Source of the DNA: Campylobacter sp. MIT 12-8780
GTDB lineage: Bacteria > Campylobacterota > Campylobacteria > Campylobacterales > Campylobacteraceae
Direction: 5' to 3'
DNA: 64,000 nucleotides
Assembly: GCF_006864535.1 (NCBI RefSeq)
Contig: NZ_QHLL01000008.1
Coordinates: 1-64,000 of the forward strand
The notes under the pieces are model-generated. The model did no database searches. It was not told the origin of the DNA and was given only the letters and a program-made list of their open reading frames with translations. Numbering within the stretch: position 1 is the first letter of the stretch; every line of letters starts with the position of its first letter. Position numbers and translations under genes: made by a program. This document shows, piece after piece, positions 8,137 to 16,947 of this stretch.

Positions 8137-8556
8137 ATGCCACAAAAGAATTCAGACAAAACAACTAAAAAGCAAGTCATAAACCTACTCGTAAGCTTTA
8201 TTATATGGGGATTTTTGCTTTTTTATACACTCATATCATCAGAGGGTAAGGTCCATGTTGCTTTTTCTCATTTTATTATCCTTTGCTTTTGGCTACACAA
8301 TGGGCTTTATCCACTTATAAATTTTAAAGCATTTGTTCTTTTTATACTGGGTTTAATTTTGGCTTTTGTTAGTCCTATTTATCTTTTTAAAGTTGATTAT
8401 CGTATTATTCTTTTATCGTATTTTTTAAGCGTTTTTATACTTTGTTTTATATTTAAAAGATATAGACTAGCTCTTACTTATCTTGCTTTTAATCTTAGTT
8501 TTGCACTTGTTTATTTGCTTGATCATTTGAATTTATTAGGAAGTTTTTATAAATAA
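8137..8556 (+). CDS. Small multispanning membrane protein, unknown function
   Basis: A 139-residue hydrophobic protein: a charged N-terminus (KNSDKTTKK), then about four to five membrane spans (roughly 17-37, 42-58, 62-84, 89-107, 112-131). No recognisable family motif. It lies between nadK and recN, which I recall as adjacent in C. jejuni, so it looks like a lineage-specific insertion. The ribosome site is weak, so expression is less certain. Its composition is Phe/Leu/Ile-rich and otherwise similar to neighbours. Confidence 0.65.
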   Translation: MPQKNSDKTTKKQVINLLVSFIIWGFLLFYTLISSEGKVHVAFSHFIILCFWLHNGLYPLINFKAFVLFILGLILAFVSPIYLFKVDYRIILLSYFLSVFILCFIFKRYRLALTYLAFNLSFALVYLLDHLNLLGSFYK

Positions 8557-8615
8557 AAATAATTTTTTATACCCTAAAAATTTAACTTTTTCGTATCATA
8601 ATTTTAAAATAAATG

Positions 8616-8682
8616 CTAAAATTTACGCTAGGCATTGAAGGAGAATCAAAACTATATGCTAAGTGATTATAACTTAAAATGA
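8616..8682 (+). other. Promoter-like element with strong SD and 8-codon ORF upstream of recN
   Basis: TAAAAT at 8616-8621 is a plausible -10. A strong AAGGAG at 8638-8643 is followed, after a long 12-base gap, by an 8-codon frame (MLSDYNLK) at 8656-8682 that ends 37 bases before recN. It could be an upstream ORF, the remains of a former gene start, or chance. The rest of 8557-8719 shows nothing I can name. Confidence 0.2.
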
Positions 8683-8719
8683 ATTCATATAAATTTGATA
8701 AATATAAGGGCTAAAAAAG

Positions 8720-10246
8720 ATGATTACTAAAGTTTTTATGCGTGAAAATGTGGGATTTAAGCTTGCTGAGCTTGAATTAAAGCCGGGCTTAACCGTCTTT
8801 ACGGGCTTAAGTGGAGCTGGAAAATCTGTGCTTTTTAAAGGCATACTTTCAGCCTTTGCTTTGAGTGATTCTGAGGCGAAATTTGTAGAGCTTGAGCTTA
8901 ATGATAGGCTTGATTTAAGTGATTTTGGTATTTTTGCCGAAGAAGAAAATTCATTTAAAATGCTTAAAGATAAAACGACAAAATACTTCATCAACAACCA
9001 AAGTATCGCTAAAAAGTCCTTAAATCAACTTTGTAAAAGCTTTGTAAAATACCTCAGTGCAAAGGAAAATAACGAGTTTTCAAATGAAAATTTTTTATTT
9101 TTGCTTGATACTCTTGAGGAACAAAAAGATGCAAATTTTGCAAATTTAAAGTTTGAATTTGGCGAAGTTTTTAAGCGATTTTTACAGGTAAAAAACGAAC
9201 TTGAAACCTTGTTAAAAGAAGAACAAAAAGTAGAAGAACTCAAAGAACTTGCCCAGCTTCAAATTCAAAAAATCGAGCAGATCAATCCAAAGCCAAACGA
9301 GTTTGAAGAGCTAATGAGCCTTAAAAAAAGGCTTTCAAAAAAAGATAAGATCGAACAAGCTTGGAGCAAAGCAAATGAAATTTTTACTCTTGAAAAAAGC
9401 GTTTTGGAGGCTTTGAGTTTAAGTGAAGTTGATTCTAGCTTTTTTTCTGATTGTTTAAACGAACTTAGGGTTATTGCTGAAAAACAAAGTTTTGATGAGC
9501 TTGAATTTGATATAGAGGCTGTGCTTGATCGCATAGAGAGCTTATCAGGGTTGATAAAACGTTATGAAAGTGTGGAAAATGCTTTGCTTGTGCTGGAGCA
9601 AAAAAAGAAAGAGCTTGCTCGTTATGAGAACTTAAGCTTTGAAAAAAAGGAGCTTGAAATTCAGCTTAAAGAGCTTGAGGAACAAGTTTTAAGCTTGGCA
9701 CAAATTATCAGCACAAAAAGAAAACAAAACCTAAGCACACTTGAAAATTTTTTAAACGAATATTTGCAGAATTTATATATGAAAAATATCCACTTAAAGC
9801 TTGAAACAATAGAGCTTAATGAACTTGGCTTTGATTTGGTAAATCTTGAGATTGATAAAACCGGACTTAAAAACCTTAGCTCGGGCGAACTTAACCGCCT
9901 AAGGCTTGCATTTATCGCCACACAATGTAGGATTTTAAATGCTGGCAAGGGCATTATCTTTTTAGATGAGATTGATGCGAATTTAAGCGGGAAAGAAGCT
10001 ATGAGTATAGCTAAGGTGCTTGATGAGCTTTCAAAGTATTATCAAATCTTTGCCATTTCTCATCTGCCTCAACTTTCTTCTTATGCACGCAATCATTTTT
10101 TAGTCGAAAAACAAGGCACACAAAGCATAGTAAGAAGGCTTGAAAAAGATGAAAGGGTAAATGAGCTAGCAAGAATGGTAAGTGGTGAAAAAATCACAAC
10201 TCAAGCCCTAGAATTTGCTAAAACCTTACTTGAAAATGTAAAATGA
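8720..10246 (+). CDS. recN: DNA repair ATPase RecN
   Basis: SMC-like ATPase that acts at double-strand breaks. The 508-residue protein has Walker A GLSGAGKS at 29-36, a central coiled coil rich in Glu/Lys/Leu (about 150-350), the ABC signature [10 protein letters not shown] near 385 and Walker B IIFLDEID near 412, followed by the DxNLSGKEA and [10 protein letters not shown] motifs. It is shorter than the E. coli protein (about 553) because of a reduced coiled coil, as in other Campylobacter. It stands alone between the small membrane protein and the cbrR-like gene. Confidence 0.93.
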   Translation: MITKVFMRENVGFKLAELELKPGLTVFTGLSGAGKSVLFKGILSAFALSDSEAKFVELELNDRLDLSDFGIFAEEENSFKMLKDKTTKYFINNQSIAKKSLNQLCKSFVKYLSAKENNEFSNENFLFLLDTLEEQKDANFANLKFEFGEVFKRFLQVKNELETLLKEEQKVEELKELAQLQIQKIEQINPKPNEFEELMSLKKRLSKKDKIEQAWSKANEIFTLEKSVLEALSLSEVDSSFFSDCLNELRVIAEKQSFDELEFDIEAVLDRIESLSGLIKRYESVENALLVLEQKKKELARYENLSFEKKELEIQLKELEEQVLSLAQIISTKRKQNLSTLENFLNEYLQNLYMKNIHLKLETIELNELGFDLVNLEIDKTGLKNLSSGELNRLRLAFIATQCRILNAGKGIIFLDEIDANLSGKEAMSIAKVLDELSKYYQIFAISHLPQLSSYARNHFLVEKQGTQSIVRRLEKDERVNELARMVSGEKITTQALEFAKTLLENVK

Positions 10247-10313
10247 GTTTTTTATATATTAATTAAAATTTAAGATATAAAATACATTAAGCAAAAGCAA
10301 AACTACAAATTTT

Positions 10314-10334
10314 TGTGTTTTAGACACATTTTTT
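10314..10334 (+). terminator. Possible terminator after recN
   Basis: A short stem TGTGT/ACACA with a five-base loop followed by six T residues. The stem is weak, so this is tentative. The rest of the 199-base gap between recN and the regulator is AT-rich without other clear structure. Confidence 0.35.
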
Positions 10335-10445
10335 GATGATAAAAACTTGAAATTCTTTAGCTTTTCGCCTAAATTTAAGCAAAATTATAACAAAGAAATG
10401 CTAAAATTAAAGCTTTATTTAAACCCAAATATAAAGCGATATTTC

Positions 10446-11693
10446 ATGGAAAAAATTCTTATCATTGATGATAATAAAATGCTTACAAAACTTTTGGCTA
10501 AAAAAATTTCAAGTGCTTTGCATTTTGAAGTGGATACGGCCTTTTCTTTTGCTGAAGCTATAGCACTTTTTGAGCAAGGAAATAAATATTTTTTGTGTTT
10601 TGCTGATCTGTGTTTGCCTGATGCGGGTAATGGAGAAATCGTTGATTATACACTTGAGATTGGTTTGCCAACTATCATTTTAACAGCAAGTAATGATACG
10701 CAAACTAGAGAAAAATTTATGGATAAAGATATACTTGCGTATATTTACAAAGAAAGCGAAACTTGCATAGAACAAATCATTAGTTCAATTGAACTGCTAA
10801 GTAAAAACAGAAAAAGCAAAGTCATCCTTGCTTTAAGTAAGGTTGCTGAGCGAAATGAGCTTAAAAAGATACTAAGCCTTAGGCTTTTTAATGTTCTTGT
10901 CGCAGCTCATGGCGAAGAAGCTTTAAACTATCTTAATGATAATGCAGATACCAAATTTATCATCGCAGATGCCCAAATGCCAGTTATTAATGGCTTGGAT
11001 TTGCTTATTGAGATCAGGGAAAAATACTCTAAAACAGAACTTGGTGTGATTATAGTTGGCGAAAAAAATGATGCTCTTGAAGCAAGCTTGCTTCGCAATA
11101 ATGCAAATGAATTTATCACCAAACCTTTCAGTAAAGAGCTTTTTAACGCTAGGCTTGATAAGCTTTTAAAATACATGAATGACTTTGAACTTATTAGCAC
11201 TTTTACAGATATCGAGCCTTTAACAGGAGCAAAAAATTCAGCAGCCTTAAAAAGTGAGCTTGAGGATTATTTAAAAGAAATTCAAGGAAGCGACGAGGAA
11301 TTTGCTTTTGCATACCTAGATATAGATAATTTAAATTTCATCAATGAAGAATACGGCTTTGATATAGGAGATGCAGTGCTTAAAAGCGTGGTAAAAGAAG
11401 TGTTAAATGAAACTATGGGTAAGGATATAGTGGGGCATTTTAGCACAGAAAAAATTTGCATAGTGCTTAAAAATATCAGTAATGAAAAAGCGATTAAAGT
11501 CTTTTCATCTATACGAGTAAATATCAAAAATAAAGGCATTTTAGTATCTTTAGACGAGCTTTTTTTCACTGCGAGTATAGGCATAACCTTTGGCAAAGCT
11601 GGGGCAAATTTAAATGAATTGAGTTCTAAGGCAAACAAGGCTTTACAAAGCGCAAAAGATAGTGGAAAAGATAGGGTAGAGGTATGTTTTTAG
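10446..11693 (+). CDS. cbrR: Double-receiver response regulator with degenerate GGDEF domain (CbrR-like)
   Basis: A 415-residue regulator; in C. jejuni the corresponding protein has been linked to bile resistance. The ATG at 10446 (MEKILIIDDN) is used; the frame extends upstream but the extra residues are not receiver-like. Receiver 1 (1-120) has DD near 8-9, phospho-Asp in FADLCLPDAG, and TAS. Receiver 2 (about 123-245) has IADAQMPVINGLDLL and a late Lys in ITKPF. The last ~160 residues have a GGDEF-domain fold pattern (LDIDNLNFINEEYG) but the signature is replaced by GHFSTEK, so cyclase activity is unlikely. It overlaps tatD by 10 bases. Confidence 0.85.
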   Translation: MEKILIIDDNKMLTKLLAKKISSALHFEVDTAFSFAEAIALFEQGNKYFLCFADLCLPDAGNGEIVDYTLEIGLPTIILTASNDTQTREKFMDKDILAYIYKESETCIEQIISSIELLSKNRKSKVILALSKVAERNELKKILSLRLFNVLVAAHGEEALNYLNDNADTKFIIADAQMPVINGLDLLIEIREKYSKTELGVIIVGEKNDALEASLLRNNANEFITKPFSKELFNARLDKLLKYMNDFELISTFTDIEPLTGAKNSAALKSELEDYLKEIQGSDEEFAFAYLDIDNLNFINEEYGFDIGDAVLKSVVKEVLNETMGKDIVGHFSTEKICIVLKNISNEKAIKVFSSIRVNIKNKGILVSLDELFFTASIGITFGKAGANLNELSSKANKALQSAKDSGKDRVEVCF

Positions 11694-12490
11694 AGCTTGA
11701 TTTTAGCACAAGTGCAAAGATCATTGATACACATTGTCATTTAGATAGTGAAGTTTTTGCTGATGATCTTGACGAGCTTTTAGAGCATAGTTTTAAAAAT
11801 GCCATTGACAAAGTCATCATTCCAGCAGCAAATCCGCAGGATTTAAGCAAAGCAGTAAAACTTTGTGAGCGTTATAAAGAGCTTTATTTTGCTGTAGGAA
11901 CACATCCTTATGAATGTGATAAATTTGATGAAAAACTTTTAAGAGAGCTTATCACGCATGAAAAATGTGTGGCTGTGGGCGAGTGCGGTTTTGATTATTA
12001 TCACTCCAAAGATGAAGCGATTAAAGCTTCTCAAAGACTTGTATTTGAGGCTCAGCTTGAGCTTGCTTGCGAGTTTCAAAAACCAGTGATTATCCATTCA
12101 AGAGAAGCAAATGAAGATACTTACCAAACACTTAAAAAATACGCCCCAAAGCTCGTAGGTGGAGTTTTGCACTGCTTTAATGCAAGCGAGCTTTTACTTT
12201 CTTTGTATGAGTATAATTTTTATTTTGGCATAGGTGGGGTTTTAACCTTTAAAAATGCAAAAAATTTAGTTTCTATATTGCCAAAAATCCCAAAAGAAAA
12301 GCTTTTGCTTGAAACTGACGCTCCTTATCTTAGCCCAGAGCCTTTTAGAGGTAAAAGAAATGAGCCTATTTTAACGCATTTTGTCGCAAGTAAAATGGCA
12401 GAACTTTTAGCTATGCCAAGAGATGAGCTTATCACACTTTGCACGCATAATGCTAAAGAGCTATTTTTTAAGGAGAATAAAGCCTCGTGA
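11684..12490 (+). CDS. tatD: TatD family metal-dependent hydrolase / DNase
   Basis: TIM-barrel hydrolase of the TatD family, which includes 3'-5' exonucleases. The 268-residue protein has the metal-binding DTHCHLD near 16-22, GECGFDYY near 98-105, the HSRE motif near 137, HCF near 163 and ETDAPYL near 211. The N-terminal ~12 residues (MFLELDFSTSAK) are an extension before the first motif. It overlaps the regulator gene at its start and the transglycosylase at its end (GTGA), suggesting one transcript. Confidence 0.92.
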   Translation: MFLELDFSTSAKIIDTHCHLDSEVFADDLDELLEHSFKNAIDKVIIPAANPQDLSKAVKLCERYKELYFAVGTHPYECDKFDEKLLRELITHEKCVAVGECGFDYYHSKDEAIKASQRLVFEAQLELACEFQKPVIIHSREANEDTYQTLKKYAPKLVGGVLHCFNASELLLSLYEYNFYFGIGGVLTFKNAKNLVSILPKIPKEKLLLETDAPYLSPEPFRGKRNEPILTHFVASKMAELLAMPRDELITLCTHNAKELFFKENKAS

Positions 12491-13626
12491 AAATTATCAT
12501 AAAAACAATAATTTTATCATTCTTGGCTCAAGGCTTGCTTTTTGCCAATGCTTTTGCACCAGAGTATTATAAAAACCAAGTTGAAATTCTAAGAACGCTT
12601 GATATAGAAAGTAGTTTTATCGGTGATCCTGTATTTGTTGAAGCAAAAAGTGAGCTTAAAAAACTTCACTCAAAAACTCTTGTGATTTCAGCTGAAAATA
12701 ATTATGAGTTTATCCCAGTGCTCCGCCAAATCATTAACGAGCAAGATTTACCAAAAGAATTTTTGTATCTTGCCATCGTTGAATCTGGGCTTAAAACACA
12801 TAGCACTTCACGCACTAAGGCTATTGGAGTGTGGCAGTTTATGGAAAATACGGCAAAAAGCCTTGACTTACGCGTTGATCCTTATATCGATGAGCGAAAA
12901 GATGTGTTTAAATCCACACTCGCAGCAGCAAATTACCTTAAAAGCTTAAAAGCTGAGTTTGGCAAGTGGTATTTGGCTATCTTAGCATATAATTGTGGTA
13001 ATGGCAAACTTCGCCAAGCTATAAAAGAAGCAGGTAGCGATGATTTAAGTATCTTGCTTGATGCAGATAAAAAATACATTCCACTTGAAACAAGGGTTTT
13101 TATACGTAAAATTCTCACTTTGGCATTTTTAGCAAATAATGAAGATTTTGTTTTTGAGCAGAATTCAGCCTTTGCTAATTATTCGCTTTCTCATGAATTT
13201 AGTAAAGTAAGAGTGCCTCAAAGTGTTTCTTTAAGGGATTTGGCAAAACTTGCTGATTTGGATTTTGCTGAATTTAGACGTTATAATCCGCATTTTCGTT
13301 ATGATTTTACCCCTCCAAATGGAGAAGTTTTTGTATATCTGCCTTTAAGCAAAAGTGAAAGCTTTAGCCAAAAGCTTGATACAACAAAGCTTGCAAAGGT
13401 TGATACAACTATACCAAAAACACAAATTTATATCGTAAAGTCCGGTGATTCGCTTTATAGCATAGCCAAAAAATATAAAATTTCAGTCGCTTCTATAAGA
13501 GCGTATAATAAAATCAAAAAAAATCATCTCAGTATCAAGCAAAAGCTTGTGATTCCAATACCAAAACAGGAGTATAATTATGCAAAAACTCAAAATAAAA
13601 CAACTGCAAAACTCGTTAGTCGTTAG
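12487..13626 (+). CDS. Membrane-bound lytic transglycosylase with LysM domain (MltD-like)
   Basis: Cleaves peptidoglycan in the periplasm. A 379-residue protein with a GTG start that overlaps the tatD stop. Signal peptide at 1-20 (ending LLFANA). The SLT fold lies around 85-190: catalytic Glu in AIVESGLKTHSTS, then GVWQFM and ILAYNCGNGKL. A single LysM repeat is at the C-terminus (IYIVKSGDSLYSIAKKY, about 315-360), which anchors to glycan. E. coli MltD carries more LysM repeats. Its end overlaps rlpA, another peptidoglycan enzyme. Confidence 0.9.
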   Translation: MKIIIKTIILSFLAQGLLFANAFAPEYYKNQVEILRTLDIESSFIGDPVFVEAKSELKKLHSKTLVISAENNYEFIPVLRQIINEQDLPKEFLYLAIVESGLKTHSTSRTKAIGVWQFMENTAKSLDLRVDPYIDERKDVFKSTLAAANYLKSLKAEFGKWYLAILAYNCGNGKLRQAIKEAGSDDLSILLDADKKYIPLETRVFIRKILTLAFLANNEDFVFEQNSAFANYSLSHEFSKVRVPQSVSLRDLAKLADLDFAEFRRYNPHFRYDFTPPNGEVFVYLPLSKSESFSQKLDTTKLAKVDTTIPKTQIYIVKSGDSLYSIAKKYKISVASIRAYNKIKKNHLSIKQKLVIPIPKQEYNYAKTQNKTTAKLVSR

Positions 13627-14407
13627 TTTTCTTGCTTTATTCATCAGTGCTTGTGGCTTGACAAGCTCAAAAACGCCAAGCGTGTATTATCCAAGCAAGG
13701 ATTTTAAAAGCAACAAAGACGCCGCAAATTCTGGTGCAAAAGGCACGATGAAGCCTTATACGATTAATGGCAAGACGTATTATCCAACCGTCGTTGAAGT
13801 GGGTGAAACAGCCGATGGTATCGCAAGCTGGTATGGACCGGGTTTTCATGGTAAAAAAACTTCAAACGGCGAAACTTATGATCAAAATGGCTTTACAGCA
13901 GCTCATAAAACCTTACCGATGAATACTATCTTAAGTGTAACAAATTTAAACAACGGACGCAAAACCACCGTTCGCGTCAATGATAGAGGACCTTTTGTGG
14001 ATAACAGAATCATCGATCTTTCAAAGGGTGCAGCAAGTCAAATCGATATGCTTCAAAGTGGCACAGCTCCAGTTCGCCTTGAAGTTATAGGCTTTGGTTC
14101 TGTAGATAGTTCACATCAACTTGTGCAACAAAATGTAAATTTAGGCACAAATGGTGAAATCGTAGATAATGGCAAGGTGTATGAAGGTGGAGGCTTTATG
14201 GTGCAAATCGGGGCTTTTCGTTTTGAAGAGGGCGCTCAAAGTACGGCACAAAAATACAAAAACTATCAAGGCTATACCGCTATAGTAAGAACGAGCGCAA
14301 AAGATGGACTTAATAGAGTGTTTTTAACAGGCTTTAGAAGTGAGGCTGAAGCAAGAGATTTTGCAAAAAGTGGAGCCTTTATCGGTGCTTTTGTCGTAAG
14401 GGAATAA
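13580..14407 (+). CDS. rlpA: RlpA-type septal lipoprotein / lytic transglycosylase with SPOR domain
   Basis: A 275-residue lipoprotein: lipobox FISAC with Cys near residue 25. Double-psi beta-barrel domain with ASWYGPGFHGKKTSNGE (catalytic His and the ASWYG motif) near 83-100 and VRVNDRGPF near 132-140. C-terminal SPOR domain (about 210-275; FMVQIGAFRF) binds denuded septal glycan. The ATG at 13580 is supported by AGGAG seven bases upstream even though it lies 47 bases inside the preceding gene. RlpA cleaves glycan strands lacking stem peptides. Confidence 0.93.
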   Translation: MQKLKIKQLQNSLVVSFLALFISACGLTSSKTPSVYYPSKDFKSNKDAANSGAKGTMKPYTINGKTYYPTVVEVGETADGIASWYGPGFHGKKTSNGETYDQNGFTAAHKTLPMNTILSVTNLNNGRKTTVRVNDRGPFVDNRIIDLSKGAASQIDMLQSGTAPVRLEVIGFGSVDSSHQLVQQNVNLGTNGEIVDNGKVYEGGGFMVQIGAFRFEEGAQSTAQKYKNYQGYTAIVRTSAKDGLNRVFLTGFRSEAEARDFAKSGAFIGAFVVRE

Positions 14408-14420
14408 AAAGGTTTTTGTG

Positions 14421-14909
14421 ATGATAGAGCTTATTTTTTTAGATATTGATGGGTGCTTAACAGATGGCAAGATCATCTATACTTCGGACAATAAAGAAAT
14501 AAAAGAATTTCATGTGCATGATGGTGCAGCTATTGAAGCGTGGCTTAAACTTGGTAAGAAAATAGCTATCATTACAGGGAGAAAAAGCGAATGCGTCGCT
14601 GCAAGAGCAAAGGACTTGAAAATTGATCTTGTGTATCAAGGCGTAAAAGATAAACTTACTTGCGCTAAATCAGTGCTAAAAAGCTTGAAGTTAAATTTCA
14701 AGCAAAGTGCAGCTATTGGGGATTATTATAATGATATTACCCTTTTAGAAGCTGTAAAATTAAGCTTTAAGCCTAAAAATGCCCATAAAGCTTTAAAAGT
14801 AGATAAAAATCTTACTCACAAAGGTGGAGATGGCGCAGTAGCTGAGATGATAGAATATATCATCAAGCACAATAAAATGCAAAGAGAGTGGAATGAGCTT
14901 TGGCGATAA
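14421..14909 (+). CDS. kdsC: 3-deoxy-D-manno-octulosonate 8-phosphate phosphatase (KdsC)
   Basis: HAD-type phosphatase that removes phosphate from KDO-8-P for LPS inner core. A 162-residue protein starting at the ATG at 14421 (AAGG eight bases upstream); a GTG one codon earlier is possible. HAD motif I FLDIDGCLTDG lies near 6-16, motif II ITGR near 51-54, Lys and GDYYNDI near 95-101. No cap domain, typical for the tetrameric C0 type. It sits directly ahead of lptC and lptA, linking it to LPS biogenesis. Confidence 0.92.
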   Translation: MIELIFLDIDGCLTDGKIIYTSDNKEIKEFHVHDGAAIEAWLKLGKKIAIITGRKSECVAARAKDLKIDLVYQGVKDKLTCAKSVLKSLKLNFKQSAAIGDYYNDITLLEAVKLSFKPKNAHKALKVDKNLTHKGGDGAVAEMIEYIIKHNKMQREWNELWR

Positions 14910-15406
14910 AAATCTTTGCTGCTTTGATGGGAATTTTTGCTTTAGTTCTTGTTTTTTTAAGCACTCAGGATTTTTATTTTATTGATTTTAAGCCTTATGG
15001 GATTGATTTTAAAAATGTTGAGTCTAAGCATATTGAAGTATATGAATTAAACTCGAGCGAAGTTTTTACTCATTTTCAAGCTTCAAGTTGGAGCAGGTAT
15101 GGAGAAGATGATGTTTTTACTGAGCTTAGAGTTTTTGGCTATGATTATAATTTAAGTGCAAATACGCTCAGCTTGAGTCAAAAAAATACGAAGCTTGAGG
15201 GCAATGTATTATACAAAGATGTTAATCAAACGCGCATAGAAGCCCAAAGTTTGCTTTATGATAGAGCGCAAAAGCTTTTAAGCACGCAAACTGAGTTTAA
15301 GGCATATAGGGGCGTAAGTATGCTTACTGGGCAAAGTTTGATTTATGATGTGCAAAACAAAGAGTTAAATATCAAAGGAGTAAAGGCGTGGTTAGAGTCA
15401 AATTGA
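14900..15406 (+). CDS. lptC: LPS export protein LptC-like
   Basis: A 168-residue protein with one N-terminal membrane anchor (about 3-20, IFAALMGIFALVLVFLS) and a periplasmic beta-rich part containing ASSWSRYGEDDVFTE and repeated short strands (YKDVNQTRIEAQ), matching the LptC beta-jellyroll. The TTG start at 14900 overlaps the kdsC end by 10 bases. The match to LptC rests on topology, strand pattern and position between kdsC and lptA; sequence identity across this family is low. Confidence 0.8.
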   Translation: MAIKIFAALMGIFALVLVFLSTQDFYFIDFKPYGIDFKNVESKHIEVYELNSSEVFTHFQASSWSRYGEDDVFTELRVFGYDYNLSANTLSLSQKNTKLEGNVLYKDVNQTRIEAQSLLYDRAQKLLSTQTEFKAYRGVSMLTGQSLIYDVQNKELNIKGVKAWLESN

Positions 15407-15849
15407 TGCTTTTTTTCAGCCTTGCTCTTGTTTTGTATGCTGGACAGATTGAAGTGAGTGCGAGTCATTTTTATGCAGATGAAAAAAAAGGTCAAAATGT
15501 GCTTAGTGGCAATGTTATCGTAAAACACGAAAAAGATATTTTGCACTCAGCAAAACTGACTATACTCACCAATGAAAACCGCAAACCTACAAGATATATA
15601 GCCTCTGGAAAAGCTCGTTTTGATATCGTTCTTAATGGTAAAAACTACAAAGGCAGTGGAGATGAGTTTGTATATATCGTCGCACAAGATACTTATGAGA
15701 TTAACGGAAATGCTTATATAGAAGAGCTTGAAAGTGGAAAAAAGCTTTTTGGCGATAAGATTGTTGTCAATAGAAAAGAAAATCTTTACAGCGTTACGAG
15801 CAAGCAAAATCAGCCTGCTCGTTTTGTGTTTGATTTGGAGGAAAAGTGA
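15388..15849 (+). CDS. lptA: Periplasmic LPS transport protein LptA (OstA family)
   Basis: A 153-residue periplasmic protein that bridges inner and outer membrane for LPS. GTG start at 15388 with GGAG eight bases upstream, overlapping lptC by 19 bases. Signal peptide about 1-18 (LMLFFSLALVLYA). OstA-type strands: IEVSASHFYADEKKG, LSGNVIVKHEKDILHSAKLTI, GSGDEFVYI, ING-x-AYIEE. Co-occurrence with lptC and kdsC supports the call. Confidence 0.88.
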   Translation: MVRVKLMLFFSLALVLYAGQIEVSASHFYADEKKGQNVLSGNVIVKHEKDILHSAKLTILTNENRKPTRYIASGKARFDIVLNGKNYKGSGDEFVYIVAQDTYEINGNAYIEELESGKKLFGDKIVVNRKENLYSVTSKQNQPARFVFDLEEK

Positions 15850-16436
15850 TTATTGGTGCCAAATTTATAAGCTCTTTAGCCAGATACGATGAAAATGCAC
15901 CCTTAGCTTGCACGCAGATTGCTTTTCTTGGACGCTCTAACGTAGGAAAAAGCTCTTTAATCAATGCTTTATGCCATCAAAAAAGTCTGGCAAAAAGCTC
16001 AAGCACGCCCGGAAAAACACAACTTATCAATCTTTTTGAGGTTATATTTAAATTCAATGAAGAAAAGCATACTTTTATCTTTGTGGATTTACCCGGTTTT
16101 GGTTATGCTAAGGTGAGCAAAGACACAAAAGAACAATGGCACAAGAGTTTAGATGAGTTTTTACGCAAGCAAAGGCAAATCAAACTTTTTGTGCATTTAG
16201 TTGATGCAAGGCATACAAATTTAGAGCTTGATGAAGGTTTGCAGCAGTATTTGCAAAGCTTTTTGCAAGCCGATCAAAGAATTTTAAGGGTTTTTACTAA
16301 GGCTGACAAGCTTAATCAAAGCCAAAAAGCAAAACTCAAGCAAAACTTTAAAGACGCCTTTCTTGTATCAAGCACAGCAAAACAAGGCTTAGAAGAGCTT
16401 GAAAATGAACTTTTTAGGCAAAGTTTGGGGCTATAA
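15846..16436 (+). CDS. engB: GTPase EngB (YihA/YsxC), ribosome biogenesis
   Basis: GTP-binding protein needed for 50S subunit assembly. A 196-residue protein with G1 GRSNVGKSS near 29-37, the GTP-region STPGKTQ, G3 DLPGFGYAKV near 78-87, G4 TKAD near 152-155 and SSTAKQG as G5. The GTG start overlaps the lptA stop (GTGA). Length fits the family (190-210). Confidence 0.94.
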   Translation: MIIGAKFISSLARYDENAPLACTQIAFLGRSNVGKSSLINALCHQKSLAKSSSTPGKTQLINLFEVIFKFNEEKHTFIFVDLPGFGYAKVSKDTKEQWHKSLDEFLRKQRQIKLFVHLVDARHTNLELDEGLQQYLQSFLQADQRILRVFTKADKLNQSQKAKLKQNFKDAFLVSSTAKQGLEELENELFRQSLGL

Positions 16437-16437
16437 A

Positions 16438-16947
16438 ATGGCAAGACGAAAATACGGCACAAACAAAACTTTACATTATAACATCGATTTTTCCTATATT
16501 TTTCTTGCTTTGGTGTTGGTTTTTTATCAAGTATTAAGCTCTATCTTTACACATCTGCCTATATTGATCGGTTTTTTCTTTTGTTATATGTATAGTTTGC
16601 TTCAAGAAAAAGATGAGACTTTATACGATCTTGATTTTCGCTGGTATTTTTCTTTGGTATATCTTTTATTTATTGATATAACGCATGATTTTTACCTTTT
16701 TGTGTCGTGGATTTGTTTTTTTGTGTTTTATTATTTTTGTGCGGATTGGATTAGGACGAATTTTAAAATCGGCAAATTTGTTCCGATATTTTTTGTGTTT
16801 TGCACTTATCTTTTGTTTTGTGTTTTTGATAGTATTCTTTCTTATATTGACAATGCAAATATTAAAATTTTTGGTCGTGATTATTTTATCAGCATGGGTG
16901 TAGAAGCTTTACTTTGCTATCTTTTCTTTAAGGATAAAATCCGATGA
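16438..16947 (+). CDS. MreD-like inner membrane protein
   Basis: A 169-residue protein with about five membrane spans (roughly 17-37, 40-55, 64-83, 85-105, 110-130). The ATG at 16438 (MARRKYG) is chosen over an in-frame ATG at 16399 that lies inside engB. It immediately precedes mrdA with an ATGA overlap; in many bacteria mreD sits just before the PBP2 gene, and size and topology agree with MreD. Sequence similarity to MreD is not evident by eye, so the role is inferred from context. Confidence 0.75.
   Translation: MARRKYGTNKTLHYNIDFSYIFLALVLVFYQVLSSIFTHLPILIGFFFCYMYSLLQEKDETLYDLDFRWYFSLVYLLFIDITHDFYLFVSWICFFVFYYFCADWIRTNFKIGKFVPIFFVFCTYLLFCVFDSILSYIDNANIKIFGRDYFISMGVEALLCYLFFKDKIR

Noticed and set aside
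10347-10445. 33-residue N-terminal extension of the double-receiver regulator
   Set aside because: The receiver domain begins directly at MEKILIIDDN; the extension looks like translated intergenic DNA.
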